Shown in pieces: positions 42,480 to 53,590 of a DNA stretch of 64,000 bases. The notes below the pieces were generated by a model. The model saw nothing but the letters and a program-made list of their open reading frames with translations, ran no database searches and was not told the DNA's origin. The DNA comes from Apodemus sylvaticus (lineage: Eukaryota; Chordata; Mammalia; Rodentia; Muridae), in contig NC_067480.1 of the NCBI RefSeq assembly GCF_947179515.1, forward strand, positions 8,055,501 through 8,119,500, written 5' to 3'. The translations under genes and the position numbers were made by a program. Position 1 is the first letter of the stretch, and each line of letters starts with the position of its first letter.

Positions 42480-43600
42480 TTTGAGGAGAGGGTCATGGGA
42501 ACCACACAGATTGTAGCCAGTTGGTTGGAAGTCCATCAGAAGCAGGGGTGGGGGGGGCCACTCCTCTAGGCTGAGCCCTCAGCCTGAATCTGTGAAGCTG
42601 TGATGTGGTCTCTAGATAGATGGCATCAGAAACAAGCTAGTCACTACTTGATGTCTTGAGGAATTATTGGAAACCAACCTGTTACAGGATATTTGATCTC
42701 ACTGTGAACCTCAAGATTGAGTTATTTATTGAAGAAAACAAACAAACAAACAAACCTATTTCTAGTTAGTTATACTGTGGCCCAGCCCTTAGTGTACATC
42801 TTTAACCCTAAACAGTGAAGGCAAAGTTAGTCTGTAGAAGGAAGAACCCACATTTGAAAGTGATGTCTAATTGAGTGACAGGCGAAGGGATGAATCAGAG
42901 GAAGAGTGCCACGGCAGAAGATTTGATGGAATAGGATACGCCCAACCCTCAAAAGAAGAGAGAGGAAAGAGAAGCTGGGTGAGAGGCAGTGGATGGGGAG
43001 AGGAGGCAGTTTGACTGGGAGAGATTTACACCGCTAGGTTGAAGAGAGAACAAGCTAGACACTGATGAAATCAGAATGAGCCAGAGAACGAGGAGCCAGA
43101 TTAGCATAGATTGCTCTAAAGATTAAAGATTGGTTTGAGACCAAGAAGAGCAATTCAGTCGGAGGCTGAGAGAAGCCCATTTGAATCAGGCAGCCTGGTG
43201 AGGTATTCGAGCCAGAATGGTTGAGTTGAAGCAGCCAGCAGAGTTCAGAAAGAACTAGAAAGGTGAGCATATACAGCAGGAACTCTCAGAGGCTGAAAAC
43301 ATTCCAGGCCTAGATAAGATTTTATGGAGGTAGAAGCTTCTGGGACTAGGCTTAGGTTAGCAGATGGAGGCAGTAAACATTGGTGATGACAGTTACTTCA
43401 GGAGAATAAACTTACTATATAACACAAGCTATAGAGTGCTTGGTGTCTGAGGAGAAAATTAAAAAGAGTCACACTCACACAAAAAAAGGAGCCACAAAAA
43501 TGGTCTATGTTGTGACATTGTTATATAGTAGGAAAGTTAAAAAAGAAAAGTTTATAATCTGTTGAGGTAGTGGTTTTTTAAATAAGGACATTGGGAAGAA
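42480..43600. mobile_element. Possible unnamed rodent ERV/RMER-class sequence
   Basis: Phrases such as GAGACCAAGAAGAGCAATTC, CAGCCTGGTGAGGTATTCGA and TTCAGGAGAATAAACTTACT resemble a moderately repeated rodent element. Family and limits not established. An (AAAC)n run lies at about 42735-42757. Confidence 0.4.
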
Positions 43601-43611
43601 TATTAATTCCT

Positions 43612-43797
43612 TCTATTTTAAATATTTATTTATTTTATTTATACAAATACACTTTGGCTGTTCTCAGACACACCAGAAGAAGGCATTGGATCTCATTACA
43701 GATGATTGTGAGCCACCATGTGGTTGCTCGGAATTGAATTCAGGACCTCTGGAAGAGCAGTCAGTGCGTTTAACCACTGAGCCATTTCTCCAGCCCA
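43612..43797 (-). mobile_element. B2 SINE
   Basis: TTATTTATTTTATTTATACA to GAGCCATTTCTCCAGCCC. Confidence 0.94.
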
Positions 43798-43911
43798 AGA
43801 ATATTAATTCTTAAAAAAATAGATTATAATGCCTAGTACAATGAATGGACATGCTATGTAAATACATCTTATAAACATGGGTTTCACTGCTATAATAATT
43901 TATGAGAGTCA

Positions 43912-44405
43912 GGCTTGGTAACTTAGCACTTAAGAAGCTAAAGCAGGAGAAGTGAGTTTGAGGCCAGTTTGGGCCACTGTCTTAGTCAGGGTTTCTATTC
44001 CTGCACAAACATCACGACCAAGAAGCAAGTTGGGGAGGAAAGGGTTTATTCAGCTTACACTTCCACATTGCAGTTCATCACTAAAGGAAGTCAGGACTGG
44101 AACTCAAGCAGGTCAGGAAGCAGGAGCTGATGCAGAGGCCATGAAGGGATGTTTCTGACTGGCTTGCTTCCCCTGGCTTGCTCAGCCTGCTCTCTTATAG
44201 AACCCAAAAGCACCAGCCCAGGGATGGCACCACCCACAAGGGGTCCTCTCCCCTTGATCACTAATTAAGAAAATGCCCACAGCTGGATCTCATGGAGGCA
44301 CTTCCCCAACTGAAGCTCCTTTCTCTGTGATAACTCCAGCCTGTGTCAAGTTGACACACAAAACCAGCCAGTACACCTACAGAGCAAGACTGTCCTAAAG
44401 CAAGA
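43912..44405 (+). mobile_element. B1-like SINE split by a MaLR LTR
   Basis: GCTTGGTAACTTAGCACTTA...GCCAGTTTGGGCCAC is interrupted at 43978 and resumes at about 44376 with CCTACAGAGCAAGACTGTCC. Confidence 0.75.
43979..44375 (-). mobile_element. Rodent MaLR LTR (MT/ORR1 type), antisense, inserted in a B1
   Basis: TGTCTTAGTCAGGGTTTCTA to AAACCAGCCAGTACA; nearly full length and closely related to the element at 15860-16257 in opposite orientation. Confidence 0.9.
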
Positions 44406-44594
44406 ACAACCCCACAGAATCCAAAAACACAAAATTTGCGAGAACCGAAACACAGGGCCTGGGGTCAACTTGTCCTCCATTAAGGAATAGCGTGCCTAAC
44501 AAACACAGAGGTCAGATACTCTCAGAGAAAAACACAGGCTGCAAGTTTCTTAGATACCCCCCATCCTGCCCCTCATTTCTTTTTCTTTGATATG

Positions 44595-44690
44595 AGGCCT
44601 TGCAATGTTACCCAGGCTGGCCTCAAAACTCCTGGGCTCATAGGACACTTGTGGCTCAGACTCTCAGGTCACAGGGACTGGAGGCTCACC
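44595..44690 (-). mobile_element. Old pB1-type SINE fragment
   Basis: GAGGCCTTGCAATGTTACCC and AGGCTGGCCTCAAAACTCCT. Confidence 0.6.
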
Positions 44691-44984
44691 AGTCTGGGAA
44701 CGGTCTGTTGAAGAAACCACTGGAAGACAGTTCTTAAATACAGGGCCCCAAACAGGATAAGAACTATCCTTCTCCTCTATCATCCAGGTAGCTGTCTCAG
44801 AGCTAGCAGTGGTTGTGAGGTCATTGTATTACCCATGTTCCCTCTCGTGTGTTAGCTCTTACTCACATAGGCAGCTGGCCCTGAGAGGGAGCTGGGGGGG
44901 TGGGGGGGGGGATGTAGCTGTCGCTTGGGTGACCAAGCACTTTTTAAAAAGCAAACACAAAAAAAAACCTCAAGACTCTTTCCC

Positions 44985-45175
44985 AGACTGGAGAGAAGGC
45001 TCAGTGGTTAAGAGCACCAACTGCTCTTCCAGAGGTCCTGAGTTCAATTCCCAGCAACCACACGGTGGCTCACAACCATCTGTAATGGGATCCGATGCCC
45101 TCCCTCTTCTGGTGTATCTGAAGAGAGCAATGGTGTACTCACATAAAATAAATAATTTTTTAAAAGAATATTTCC
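44985..45175 (+). mobile_element. B2 SINE
   Basis: GACTGGAGAGAAGGCTCAGT to ACATAAAATAAATAATTTTT. Confidence 0.95.
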
Positions 45176-45179
45176 CTAA

Positions 45180-47050
45180 TAGATGATGTGGTGTGGGATT
45201 GCAGGCTCCGGTGCTTCATGTTCTATCCAGAAAGGATCTTGTTAGGCCATCTCTGGGACACAGTTTTAGAACAGACTGTCCCTGCAGACTCTGAACTCTA
45301 AGGGAAGCAACATAGTCTTGTGAAAAGCCTTGCGACTCTGCTTAGATTGCCTGTCCCCACACGTCCATCCTCAATCTGCCTAAGTGCTGCTCCTGCAGCC
45401 CTGGAGAACTCTGACAAAGGACCTCAGAGCTGTCTGTGTCAGCTGGGCCGCTCAGAGCACCGAGAACATGGAAGATAATGTTCCTCATGTGGTAACTTCT
45501 CAGCACACCCTAGCCTGTCCCTCGTCCTCCAACCAGAGAGAGAGAGAGATTGAGAGATAGAGATGTCGTTTCCCTAACACTTCTGGGAAAGCAAAGTTAG
45601 TTTGCTTAGAAACCTGACTTGATTTGCATATGGCCCCAGGATGATGCCACTTTCCAGTAAAGATTGCTTCTTGAAATGCAAAGTCAAAACTTGCATTTAT
45701 GGGCTACCTCGTCCTTAGCAGCGACTCACACTGTCATCCCGTTATCCTACTGGGCTTATCCTACTGGTGTTAAGTTGAAGGGGTGGACAGCTAAGCAGAT
45801 TTCCTTGGGAAGACATGTTGATAGCAGGGATCTTCAGCGGTAGCAGCGGCCTCCAGCGGGCACAGCGTGCATACGGTATTCAGACTGGCAGCATGTGCCC
45901 CTGAGTTCGTAATCCCAGTTCCTGCTGTGTGGGATGTTGATCCTGGTCAGGCCACTTACAGGTGCTACACTAAGGCAGGTACCAGTCATGTGTGTCCCTC
46001 GCCCCCACCCAGTCATTCTTAGTAAGTGTAAGAGGATTGACTCTGGGCATTCCTCGGATAAACCGCAAAACACGGTGCCAGAATTGGGCACCCGAGATAA
46101 AAGTGCCTGGGTAGACTTCAAGGACAGAAGGCCTGGAGTCGGACTCGATACGGCTTTTCTCCCAGCTGTGTTGGGCTGTCCCGTCCATGTGAGAACGGCC
46201 CTGGTGGCGGAGGATACCCATTCCATGGGAAGTCACACTTGTCCTGAGCCGGTAGCACGCCCTCCCTGGACGGTACTAACAAATGCTGCACACACAGACG
46301 CTGTGTACTGCTGGCTTTTTGAGCCTTGAAAGGCTGCCGTCAATCCCGGTTGCCCTGCCCTCTCCAGCAGTCTCCTCGTGGACCACAGGGCCGGCTTGCT
46401 GTGGCTGATGGGGGCTTTCACTTTTCCAGCAGGCACTTTAATCTTTCATAGGTAGAACGTATCCCACAGTCATTGGCCACAGGTGTCCCGTATAACAAGG
46501 TACGTGGAGACCTTAGGACAGGTGAGGAACTAAGTTAGCGCATTCCCAAAGTAACTGCCAGCTGTGGGTGGGGACCTCGGGTCTGCTCAGGGTCTGCTCC
46601 TTATGCGTTGTTCAGCCCCATTCTTAGCCTGCACTGCCTGTTAGAAGACCTCTTTAACCTTTTAGAGTTAACCTCACTACAGTCCAGGCCAGACGTCACT
46701 GTGGGTTTGAGTCAGGATTGGTTTTGTCTTTTTTTTTAAAGGGGCTTGGATAGGGCTGGCTAAGCATCCTCTGGGAGCAGCATGGCTGTCTTTGAGGGCT
46801 TCTGAGACCCTGGTGCAGACTGTGGTGATGCTCCCCAGCGGCAGAGCTGCTGTGGGCTTCTAGCCATTGCCAGCCTTCCTTCCGTTCCGGACTCACCACC
46901 AGGAGGAAGAACCATAGCAGATCCTGATAGAGACACGAAGGAAGCTTCCAGGGCTCTTAAGGACACGCTCTGTACTTTTTCCATTGTTTTTTTTTTTCTT
47001 TCTGCCTTCTAATATATTTTTATTTCTAAATAATCCTCATTTAAGAAGCA
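45180..47050. other. Intronic unique segment, 1.9 kb
   Basis: Short GAGA run at about 45537-45552. No gene or major repeat recognised. Confidence 0.4.
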
Positions 47051-47054
47051 ATCC

Positions 47055-47285
47055 GATACTGGTGTGGTGGCTCATGTTTTTAAGGCAAAATTACTGCGGC
47101 AGAGGAGGCTAAAGGCAGAAGAATCCCAGGTTCAAGGAGTAACTGGGCTGTGGTGAAATCAAGGCCAAGCCTACGCTAAGGTGAAATCAAGACCAGCCAG
47201 GGCTAAGGGGAGACCAAGGGCAAACCTGGACTAAGGTGAGCTCAAGGCCAGCCTGGGCTACTTAATTAGCTACTTGTTCTAAAAC
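47055..47285 (+). mobile_element. B1-like SINE with expanded internal repeats
   Basis: TGGTGTGGTGGCTCATG head, then a GTGAAATCAAG / GGCCAGCCTGGGCTA-type phrase of about 32 bases repeated about four times, then AAAACAAACAAAA. Confidence 0.65.
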
Positions 47286-47297
47286 AAACAAAAAAGA

Positions 47298-47372
47298 GCC
47301 CGAATACAGCTCTGCTGGCGGAGCACTGGTCCAGCAACCGCGAGACCTGGTCTAGTGTTCGATTCACTGCCC
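47298..47372 (+). mobile_element. ID/B2-like tRNA-derived fragment
   Basis: CAGCTCTGCTGGCGGAGCAC with GTGTTCGATTCACTGCCCC as a B-box-like end. Confidence 0.5.
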
Positions 47373-47374
47373 CA

Positions 47375-48110
47375 CAAAATGAAAACCAAGTAAGACAACC
47401 CGGCGGGGAATGGAATCCCCCCCCTCCGGAATAAGGTGTCCAGCATTCAGCCCCTAGGCCTACCTTTTCCTTAGACTCATGTATTGTCTGAGAATTTTGT
47501 GATTTATTTTTTTCCTTTCTACTCCTGCATCTGGTAACTTCTGTCTGGACGCTGCCAGCTATTGAAGGAACAGGAACTAGATACACGCAAATAACTTTAA
47601 TTGACTCGGGTACCAAAAGTAACTTTTGTTGCAGAAAGTAAACAGATGTGGATTTGAGTCAAACAACTGGAGGTTTAAGGCCTGGGGAACACACAGCTGA
47701 GCGCTTCCCCCTGGTACCACAGGACCACGCTCCGAGCTTTCTGAGGGTTATCCCTGGAGTTTTCAGGCTAGTTCCTAAGAAAGCTCTGGCGTAACTTTAT
47801 CAATCACACGTCCCTGCCGGCGTAGATGTGGAGAGATAGTGAGCCGCCATTATCCGGAAGTACTGCCTGCTGCTCCCAGCTGCGCCAGCCGGTCTGCTCC
47901 GGTGCAAAACCAGTTCTGTTACTCATCCCTGACTGACACACTCTGAGTCAAAGGAACTGAGGCTTCACAGCTGGCTTGCAGGCCAGGTCTGCTTCTTTCT
48001 TTCCTGTGGTCTTAGGCACGGCCCACCGTTCTGTAGTTGACTGGTGAAATAAAATTGTCTGTGCCACTTCCTTTTCTTGTACTCACTTTTAGTTTTTCTC
48101 CCTTTATTTT
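47375..48110. other. Intronic unique sequence
   Basis: Nothing recognised. Confidence 0.4.
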
Positions 48111-48114
48111 TTCA

Positions 48115-48315
48115 TGACATATGGATAGGGAATTTAATTTTTGTCCCTCCCCCCTTTACATTTGTGCTTGTATGGGCTGTGTCCATTCATGGTGTATGTG
48201 TGGAGGTCGGAAGGGGTCTTCTCTCCTTCTGCTATGTGGGTCCCAGGGATCCAACTCAGGTTTTCGGCCTTGGCCATAAGCATCTTTACAAGCTGAGTCA
48301 TCTCGTCAGCCCTTG
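48115..48315 (-). mobile_element. B3-like SINE
   Basis: GTGTGGAGGTCGGAAGGGGT, GTGGGTCCCAGGGATCCAAC, GCTGAGTCATCTCGTCAGCC. Confidence 0.8.
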
Positions 48316-48497
48316 ATAGGAAATTTAAAACAAACAAAAAAGGTCATTTCCTATCTCCAGTGGGGACGTGTGCTGTGCATTTGTACACTCTCCAAAATGT
48401 TGGGCGCCACTCTTGTCTCTGATGAGCTTCAGGCCTATGAGAGCTGCCAGCAATGCAAAGTCGTTGTTATTTTTATTTAATAAAATGTCTGTTGGTG

Positions 48498-48682
48498 GGG
48501 CTGGAGAGATGGTTCAGCGGGTAAGGGCACTGACTGCTTTTCCAAAGGTCCTGAGTTCAAATCCCAGCAACCACATGGTAGCTCACAACAATCTGTAATG
48601 AGATCTGATGCCCTCTTCTGGAGTGTCTGAAGACAGCACAGTGCACTTACATATAATAAGTAAATTAATCTTTAAAAACAAA
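48498..48682 (+). mobile_element. B2 SINE
   Basis: GGGGCTGGAGAGATGGTTCA to TAAATTAATCTTTAAAAACA. Confidence 0.95.
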
Positions 48683-48754
48683 AGGTTGGCAACAGGAAAA
48701 GCAAACTTCTCTAGAAAAAGCCAATTTGTGTTTGCAAATTTATTTTATATATGT

Positions 48755-48897
48755 TTGTTTGTTTGTTTATTGAGACAGGGTTTCTCTGTGTAGCCCTGAC
48801 TGTCCTGGGACTTAAATTGTAGACCAAGCTGACCTGGAACTCAGAAATGGCCTTCCTCTACCTCCTGAGTGCTGGGATTAAAGGCGTGTGCCACCCC
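48755..48897 (-). mobile_element. B1 SINE
   Basis: TTTGTTTATTGAGACAGGGT to AAAGGCGTGTGCCACC. Confidence 0.92.
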
Positions 48898-49104
48898 AAT
48901 TCTATATCCATTTATTTGACTTTAAAAATTATGCTTTGACCGCCTATTTTAACTGATTGTGACATCATTCACAATGAGGCCAATAAAATAAAATCTTAAC
49001 ACATTTTGTATCTGTGATATAGCTGCTTCATGAAATGAGTTGAGTCACCTTTCATAAACATTCTTTTTTTGTGTATATATACATATATATGACAAAATGT
49101 TGGT

Positions 49105-49262
49105 TTCAGCCAGGCTAGGTAGCACCTGCTTTTAATCCCAGCACTTGGGAGGCGGAAGCAGATGGATCTCTGGATTTGAAGCCAGCCTGGTCTACAAAGG
49201 GAGTTCCGGGACAGCCAGGGCTATACAGAGAAACCCTGTCTTGAAATAATAAACAAACACAC
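49105..49262 (+). mobile_element. B1 SINE
   Basis: GCCAGGCTAGGTAGCACCTG to CTGTCTTGAAATAATAAACA. Confidence 0.92.
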
Positions 49263-49269
49263 AAACAAA

Positions 49270-50115
49270 GTCCTACAGGTGTTTAGTAGACATTTCTCTA
49301 AAGACGTAAAAGGGGCAAACAAGTGCATAAAAAGATGGTAAACCAGGGCAGTGCTGATGAAAACCACCGTGGCACTCCACTTCTGTCCGGGAAGATGGCT
49401 GTGATTTGGGATGAAAAGAGAAAGGTAATAACTGTTCTGAGGAAATCGCAGGACTGAAATGCTCGTAGCCGGTAGATGTGTAAGACAGTGCGTTCAGCCT
49501 CTGTGGAAAGCAGAACTTTCATGGTTCCTCAAGTTAATCAGAATTACAGGACTGAGGAATCCTGCTGCTGGACTTATGCTGCAAATACCCAAAGAAGGTA
49601 CTACCTAGAGAAATACTGGTACATGGATGTTCATAGCAGCCCCGTTCGAAAAGACAGAAGGCAGATACAGTCTGGGAGTCCACTAACACTGAATGAATAC
49701 ACAAATGGTGGTCATTCATATCCAGGGACAGATTCATGATGGAAGAAGCGGGCTGGTTCTGGGGCAGCTCTGTGGCACGATGCTTGTTTAGTGTGCCCAG
49801 GTACCTCAGCGCCAAGGAAAGATATCGATCATGTAGTCTGATGAGGGTGAACCCTAAAACCCTGTGGTTAAACAAAGAAAGCCAGACAGAAAGGGTGATG
49901 TTTCGTATGGTACTAGATGCACAGAGATATGCAGATGTGATTGCTAGGGGCTGTGGGGCGCAAAGAATGCAGAGTCTGTGGCTTAATGGAAACATTGCAC
50001 AAAGCTATGTTTGGGAACTATGTAAGTGGACAACAAAGTGAATGTACAAGACGCTACCAAGTCTGCCACTTTAAAATGGATTGCAACTCAATAAAAGTGT
50101 TTGTAACAGTTAATA
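49270..50115 (+). mobile_element. Ancient L1 (L1M-type) ORF2 3' end and 3' UTR remnant
   Basis: Follows the mammalian L1 3' order: AGACATTTCTCTAAAGACG, ACCACCGTGGCACTCCACTT, GCCTCTGTGGAAAGCAGAAC, ATGTTCATAGCAGCCC, GGGGCTGTGGGGCGC, CAACAAAGTGAATGTAC, AATAAAAGTG. Many indels; no functional ORF. Confidence 0.8.
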
Positions 50116-50214
50116 TGGACTAGATATATGTATTATATATATATATGTATATTGTATATGTATAATATGTATATATGTATTGTATACGTATAATATGGAA
50201 CACACACACACACA
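50116..50214. repeat. (TATATG)n / AT-rich microsatellite ending in (CA)n
   Basis: TATATATGTATATTGTATAT steps, then CACACACACACA. Confidence 0.93.
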
Positions 50215-50219
50215 TATCT

Positions 50220-50890
50220 TCTAGAAGAAAGAGCATTGCAGGAAATAATAAAAAAAGAACAAACTGGCCCGTTCCCACACTAGTGCCAGCAGCCAGAGGG
50301 CCACAGGGCTCTTGGTCCACCAACTCTCTGGCCCTGCAGGGCCAAGGGCTCCCACCAGGCCATCTCACTTAGTGGTCCCTCTGTCCGTCATCTCTCCAGC
50401 GCACACCCCCTCTCGGTTCCCCTCGTTACCATGTAACGCCCCACACACCCCAGGGTCAGCCATCACATCACCCAATTATCCGGTAGAATTAAAACTCTTA
50501 AAGCTTAATTAACCAATCAGATTTCTATATCAATAATACCACAATTTACAGGATGCCAATACAATACTTTCAGAGCCAACTGATAATGATAAAAGCTTTA
50601 TCCCAATTAATCTAACCTTATGATACCATAACTACTTGTGGCTGGTAAATGCCACAAGAGTTCACTTCTGTAGCCATCTTGCTCCTCGTCCTCCTCTCAG
50701 ATGCTCTCTGTCTCTGCAACTTTAGCTCTGCCTCCCTTTTCCCTGTCCAATCACAGACCTCCTTTGCACTAATGTAATTGGACAGGGAAAATCCTGTGAC
50801 ATAAGAGCAGTTAGACACCAGTATTAAATAGTTTTTTAAAAAATATTTGAAATGGTTTAACACCCAGTACATGTAAAGCCTCAAATCACA
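50220..50890 (-). mobile_element. Possible rodent ERV/LTR-derived segment
   Basis: Several CCAAT-type motifs (CCAATCAG, CCAATCAC, AATTGG), AT-rich middle, GCTCTGCCTCCCTTTTCCCT. Family not named; identification tentative. Confidence 0.35.
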
Positions 50891-51107
50891 GACATTCCCA
50901 CAAGCAGCACTTGGAGTTTCTCTAATAGCTCAGCCTCAGCTTTGGCAGGTAAACGGTTACATACCTCACAAAAGTGAGAAATTGTAATTCAGTTAAAATG
51001 TGGTTAAACGTACTTGCCACACAAACATGACAATCTTAGCTGGCTCTCTAGAACCCATATAAAGCTTTGGAAGGAGAGAACCAACTCCACAAAGTTGTCT
51101 TTCAGCC

Positions 51108-51978
51108 GCAACAGGTGCACAGGGGCCCGCCTACAGGTGCACAGGGGGCCTGCCTACAGGTGCACAGAGGGCCTGTCTACAGGTGCACAGGGGGCCTGTC
51201 TACAGGTGCACAGGGGGCATGTCTACAGGTGCACAGGGGGCCTGCCTACAGGTGCACAGGGGGCCTGCCTACAGGTGCACAGGGGCCTGTCTACAGGTGC
51301 ACAGGGGGCCTGTCTACAGGTGCACAGGGGGCCTGTCTACAGGTGCACAGGGGCCTGCCTACAGGTGCACAGAGGCCTGCCTACAGGTGCACAGGGGCCT
51401 GCCTGCAGGTGCACAGGGGCCTGCCTACAGGTGCACAGGGGCCTGTCCACAGGTGCACAGGGACCTGTCTACAGGTATACAGGGGCCTGTCTACAGGTGC
51501 ACAGGGGGCCTGCCTACAGGTGCACAGGGACCTGTCTACAGGTATACAGGGGCCTGTCTACAAGTGCACAGGGGCCTGCCTACAGGTGCACAGGGGCCTG
51601 TCCACAGGTGCACAGGGGGCCTGCCTACAGGTGCACAGGGGCCTGTCTACAGGTGCACAGGGGGCATGTCTACAGGTACACAGGGGGCCTGTCTACAGGT
51701 GCACAGGGGGCCTGCCTACAGGTGCACAGGGGCCTGTCTACAAGTGCACAGGGGCCTGCCTACAGGTGCACAGGGGCCTGTCCACAGGTGCACAGGGGGC
51801 ATGTCTACAGGTACACAGGGGGCATGTCTACAGGTACACAGGGGGCCTGTCTACAGGTGCACAGGGGGCCTGCCTACAGGTGCACAGGGACCTGTCTACA
51901 GGTATACAGGGGCCTGTCTACAAGTGCATAGGGGCCTGCCTACAGGTGCACAGGGGCCTGTCCACAGGTGCACAGGGC
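51108..51978. repeat. G-rich minisatellite, 39 units of 22/23 bp, 180-bp higher-order period
   Basis: Unit of the type ACAGGGGCCTGCCTACAGGT. Units of 22 bp (four G) and 23 bp (five G) are mixed. Unit variants recur in order: CAAGTGCA marks positions 51561, 51741 and 51921, exactly 180 bases apart. About 30 units carry CAGGTG. Confidence 0.97.
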
Positions 51979-52620
51979 CATATGTACAGTGATATGTGTG
52001 CACCTGCATACAAACATTGTATAAATAGTAACAGCAATAAAAACAAAATTTAAATTCTAACTGATACAAATCAGAAGTTAGATGTACATCAGTAGATAAC
52101 ACAATAATGTGCGATATACTTGTACGTTACATAATGTTTAAATTGAGTTAAATATAATCATCTCCACGGATATTTGTCAATCCTTTGTGGCAAAGGCTTT
52201 CAAAATACTTTCCTCTAGTTTTTGAAATGTACAGTATGTGTTATCTAGAGCTGTGAACACACACCCTGGGGCTTACAGCTTCTAAATATGACTCAGTACC
52301 CGGTGACATGTGGGTTTTTTTTTTAAAGAAGTGATGGTCATGTTAAATTGCAGTAATTTGCAGACTGTGGAACAAGAACCAGTCAGTGTCAGGAAGTAAG
52401 TGACTATGACTAGAACTGAGAGACGGCCACAGCATTTGTGTGGATTCCTTCATCTAGACACCGCGTCTGTTAACATTTCAAAACAAAAAACCACAAAGAA
52501 TGCCCTGAGCAGGATCACAGGGTTCTAACAGGAAAAGACTCCACAGAGGAGAAAAAGTGCAGACAACTTTGGCAGGTGGTCTCCAGGGTTCTTGTTTTTT
52601 TGTTTTTGTTTGTTTTTTAT
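51979..52620. other. AT-rich intronic unique sequence
   Basis: Nothing recognised after the minisatellite. Confidence 0.45.
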
Positions 52621-52621
52621 T

Positions 52622-52770
52622 TTTATTTTTTTGAGACAGGATTTCTCTGTGTAGCCCTGGCTGTCCTGGAAATCACTCTGTAGACCAGGCTGGCCTTGAA
52701 CTCAGCAATCCGCCTGCCTCTGCCTCCCAAGTGCTGGGATTACAGGCTTGTGCCGCCACTGCCTGGCTTG
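52622..52770 (-). mobile_element. B1 SINE
   Basis: TTTTTTTGAGACAGGATTTC to CCGCCACTGCCTGGC. Confidence 0.95.
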
Positions 52771-52774
52771 GTCT

Positions 52775-53150
52775 GTGGGGTTCTTTAAAGGATAAATTCA
52801 GTGTGTGTGTACTTGTTATCACATACAGTGTCGTGTTTAAAGAGCCCTGTCTATCTCATTGCTTTGGCAGATTTTCCCTTCACAAAGCCCGAGCTCTTGC
52901 CCCACCCACCAGTGAGCACCTGGAGATTGACTTTGTTTTTCTAAATGGCTGAGGCTACCCCATCACAACTAGAATGCTTGGACCTTTGCTTCCTGCCGGC
53001 ATATTCTGTTTAACCTTCCCACAGTCATGGAGACCAGGATTGCTCTGTTTCTAGAGAACTGAACACCGAAGTGCAGAGAAGAGGTTTTAAATCTTGGGAG
53101 TCTGCTCCCAAACCCACAGACTCCAAACCCACAGAATCCTGCACTTTTGA
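52775..53150. other. Intronic unique sequence
   Basis: Nothing recognised. Confidence 0.4.
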
Positions 53151-53153
53151 ATG

Positions 53154-53159
53154 GTGTGT

Positions 53160-53190
<31 letters not shown>
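53154..53190. repeat. (TG)n microsatellite
   Basis: About 15 TG steps. Confidence 0.95.
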
Positions 53191-53191
<1 letters not shown>

Positions 53192-53484
53192 GGGGCTGAC
53201 TTTTTAAAATTTATTCTTTGTTTGCTATACCAATTTTTATCAAACTCTTTCCTGACAGTGTGTCTCCGGGACAAGCTGCGTCTCTGCCTTATAGCAGCTT
53301 TCTTCGTCCCAGGTAACAAAATCATCCCCAAGAGCAGCTACAGATCTGGATCTGTCAAGCTGAAATAGAGTGGCTAAAATTTCTCTATTTCTTACTGTAC
53401 CATTATTAGTTGACCACTCTGTGCTTGTTTCTGTGGGACGCTATGGAGACTGAGGCAAGGAAGCCCATCCCATCCTCCGGCTCA

Positions 53485-53529
53485 TGTCTCTGTCTCTGTC
53501 TCTCTCTGTCTCTCTCCCACCCACCCCCC

Positions 53530-53562
<33 letters not shown>

Positions 53563-53590
53563 CTGCCTCTGTGTCTTTGTGTCTCTCTGT
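53485..53590. repeat. (TCTG)n/(TC)n and (TG)n compound microsatellite
   Basis: CTCTGTCTCTG, a CCCACC interruption, then GTGTGTGTGT and CTGTGTC. Confidence 0.93.

Noticed and set aside
45834..46329. Overlapping 130/131-codon frames on opposite strands
   Set aside because: No recognised protein or promoter; overlapping antisense frames of this size occur by chance in moderately GC-rich DNA.
49476..50041. Small genes from the 87- and 101-codon frames
   Set aside because: The sequence follows an ancient L1 ORF2/3' UTR with many indels; these frames are chance remnants.
51108..51978. CRISPR-like repeat array
   Set aside because: There are no unique spacers between repeats, the units abut, and the genome is mammalian.
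51014..52053. Three overlapping frames of 269-328 codons as genes
   Set aside because: They are the three readings of one 22/23-bp minisatellite unit. Tandem repetition explains their length; there is no exon structure or known domain.
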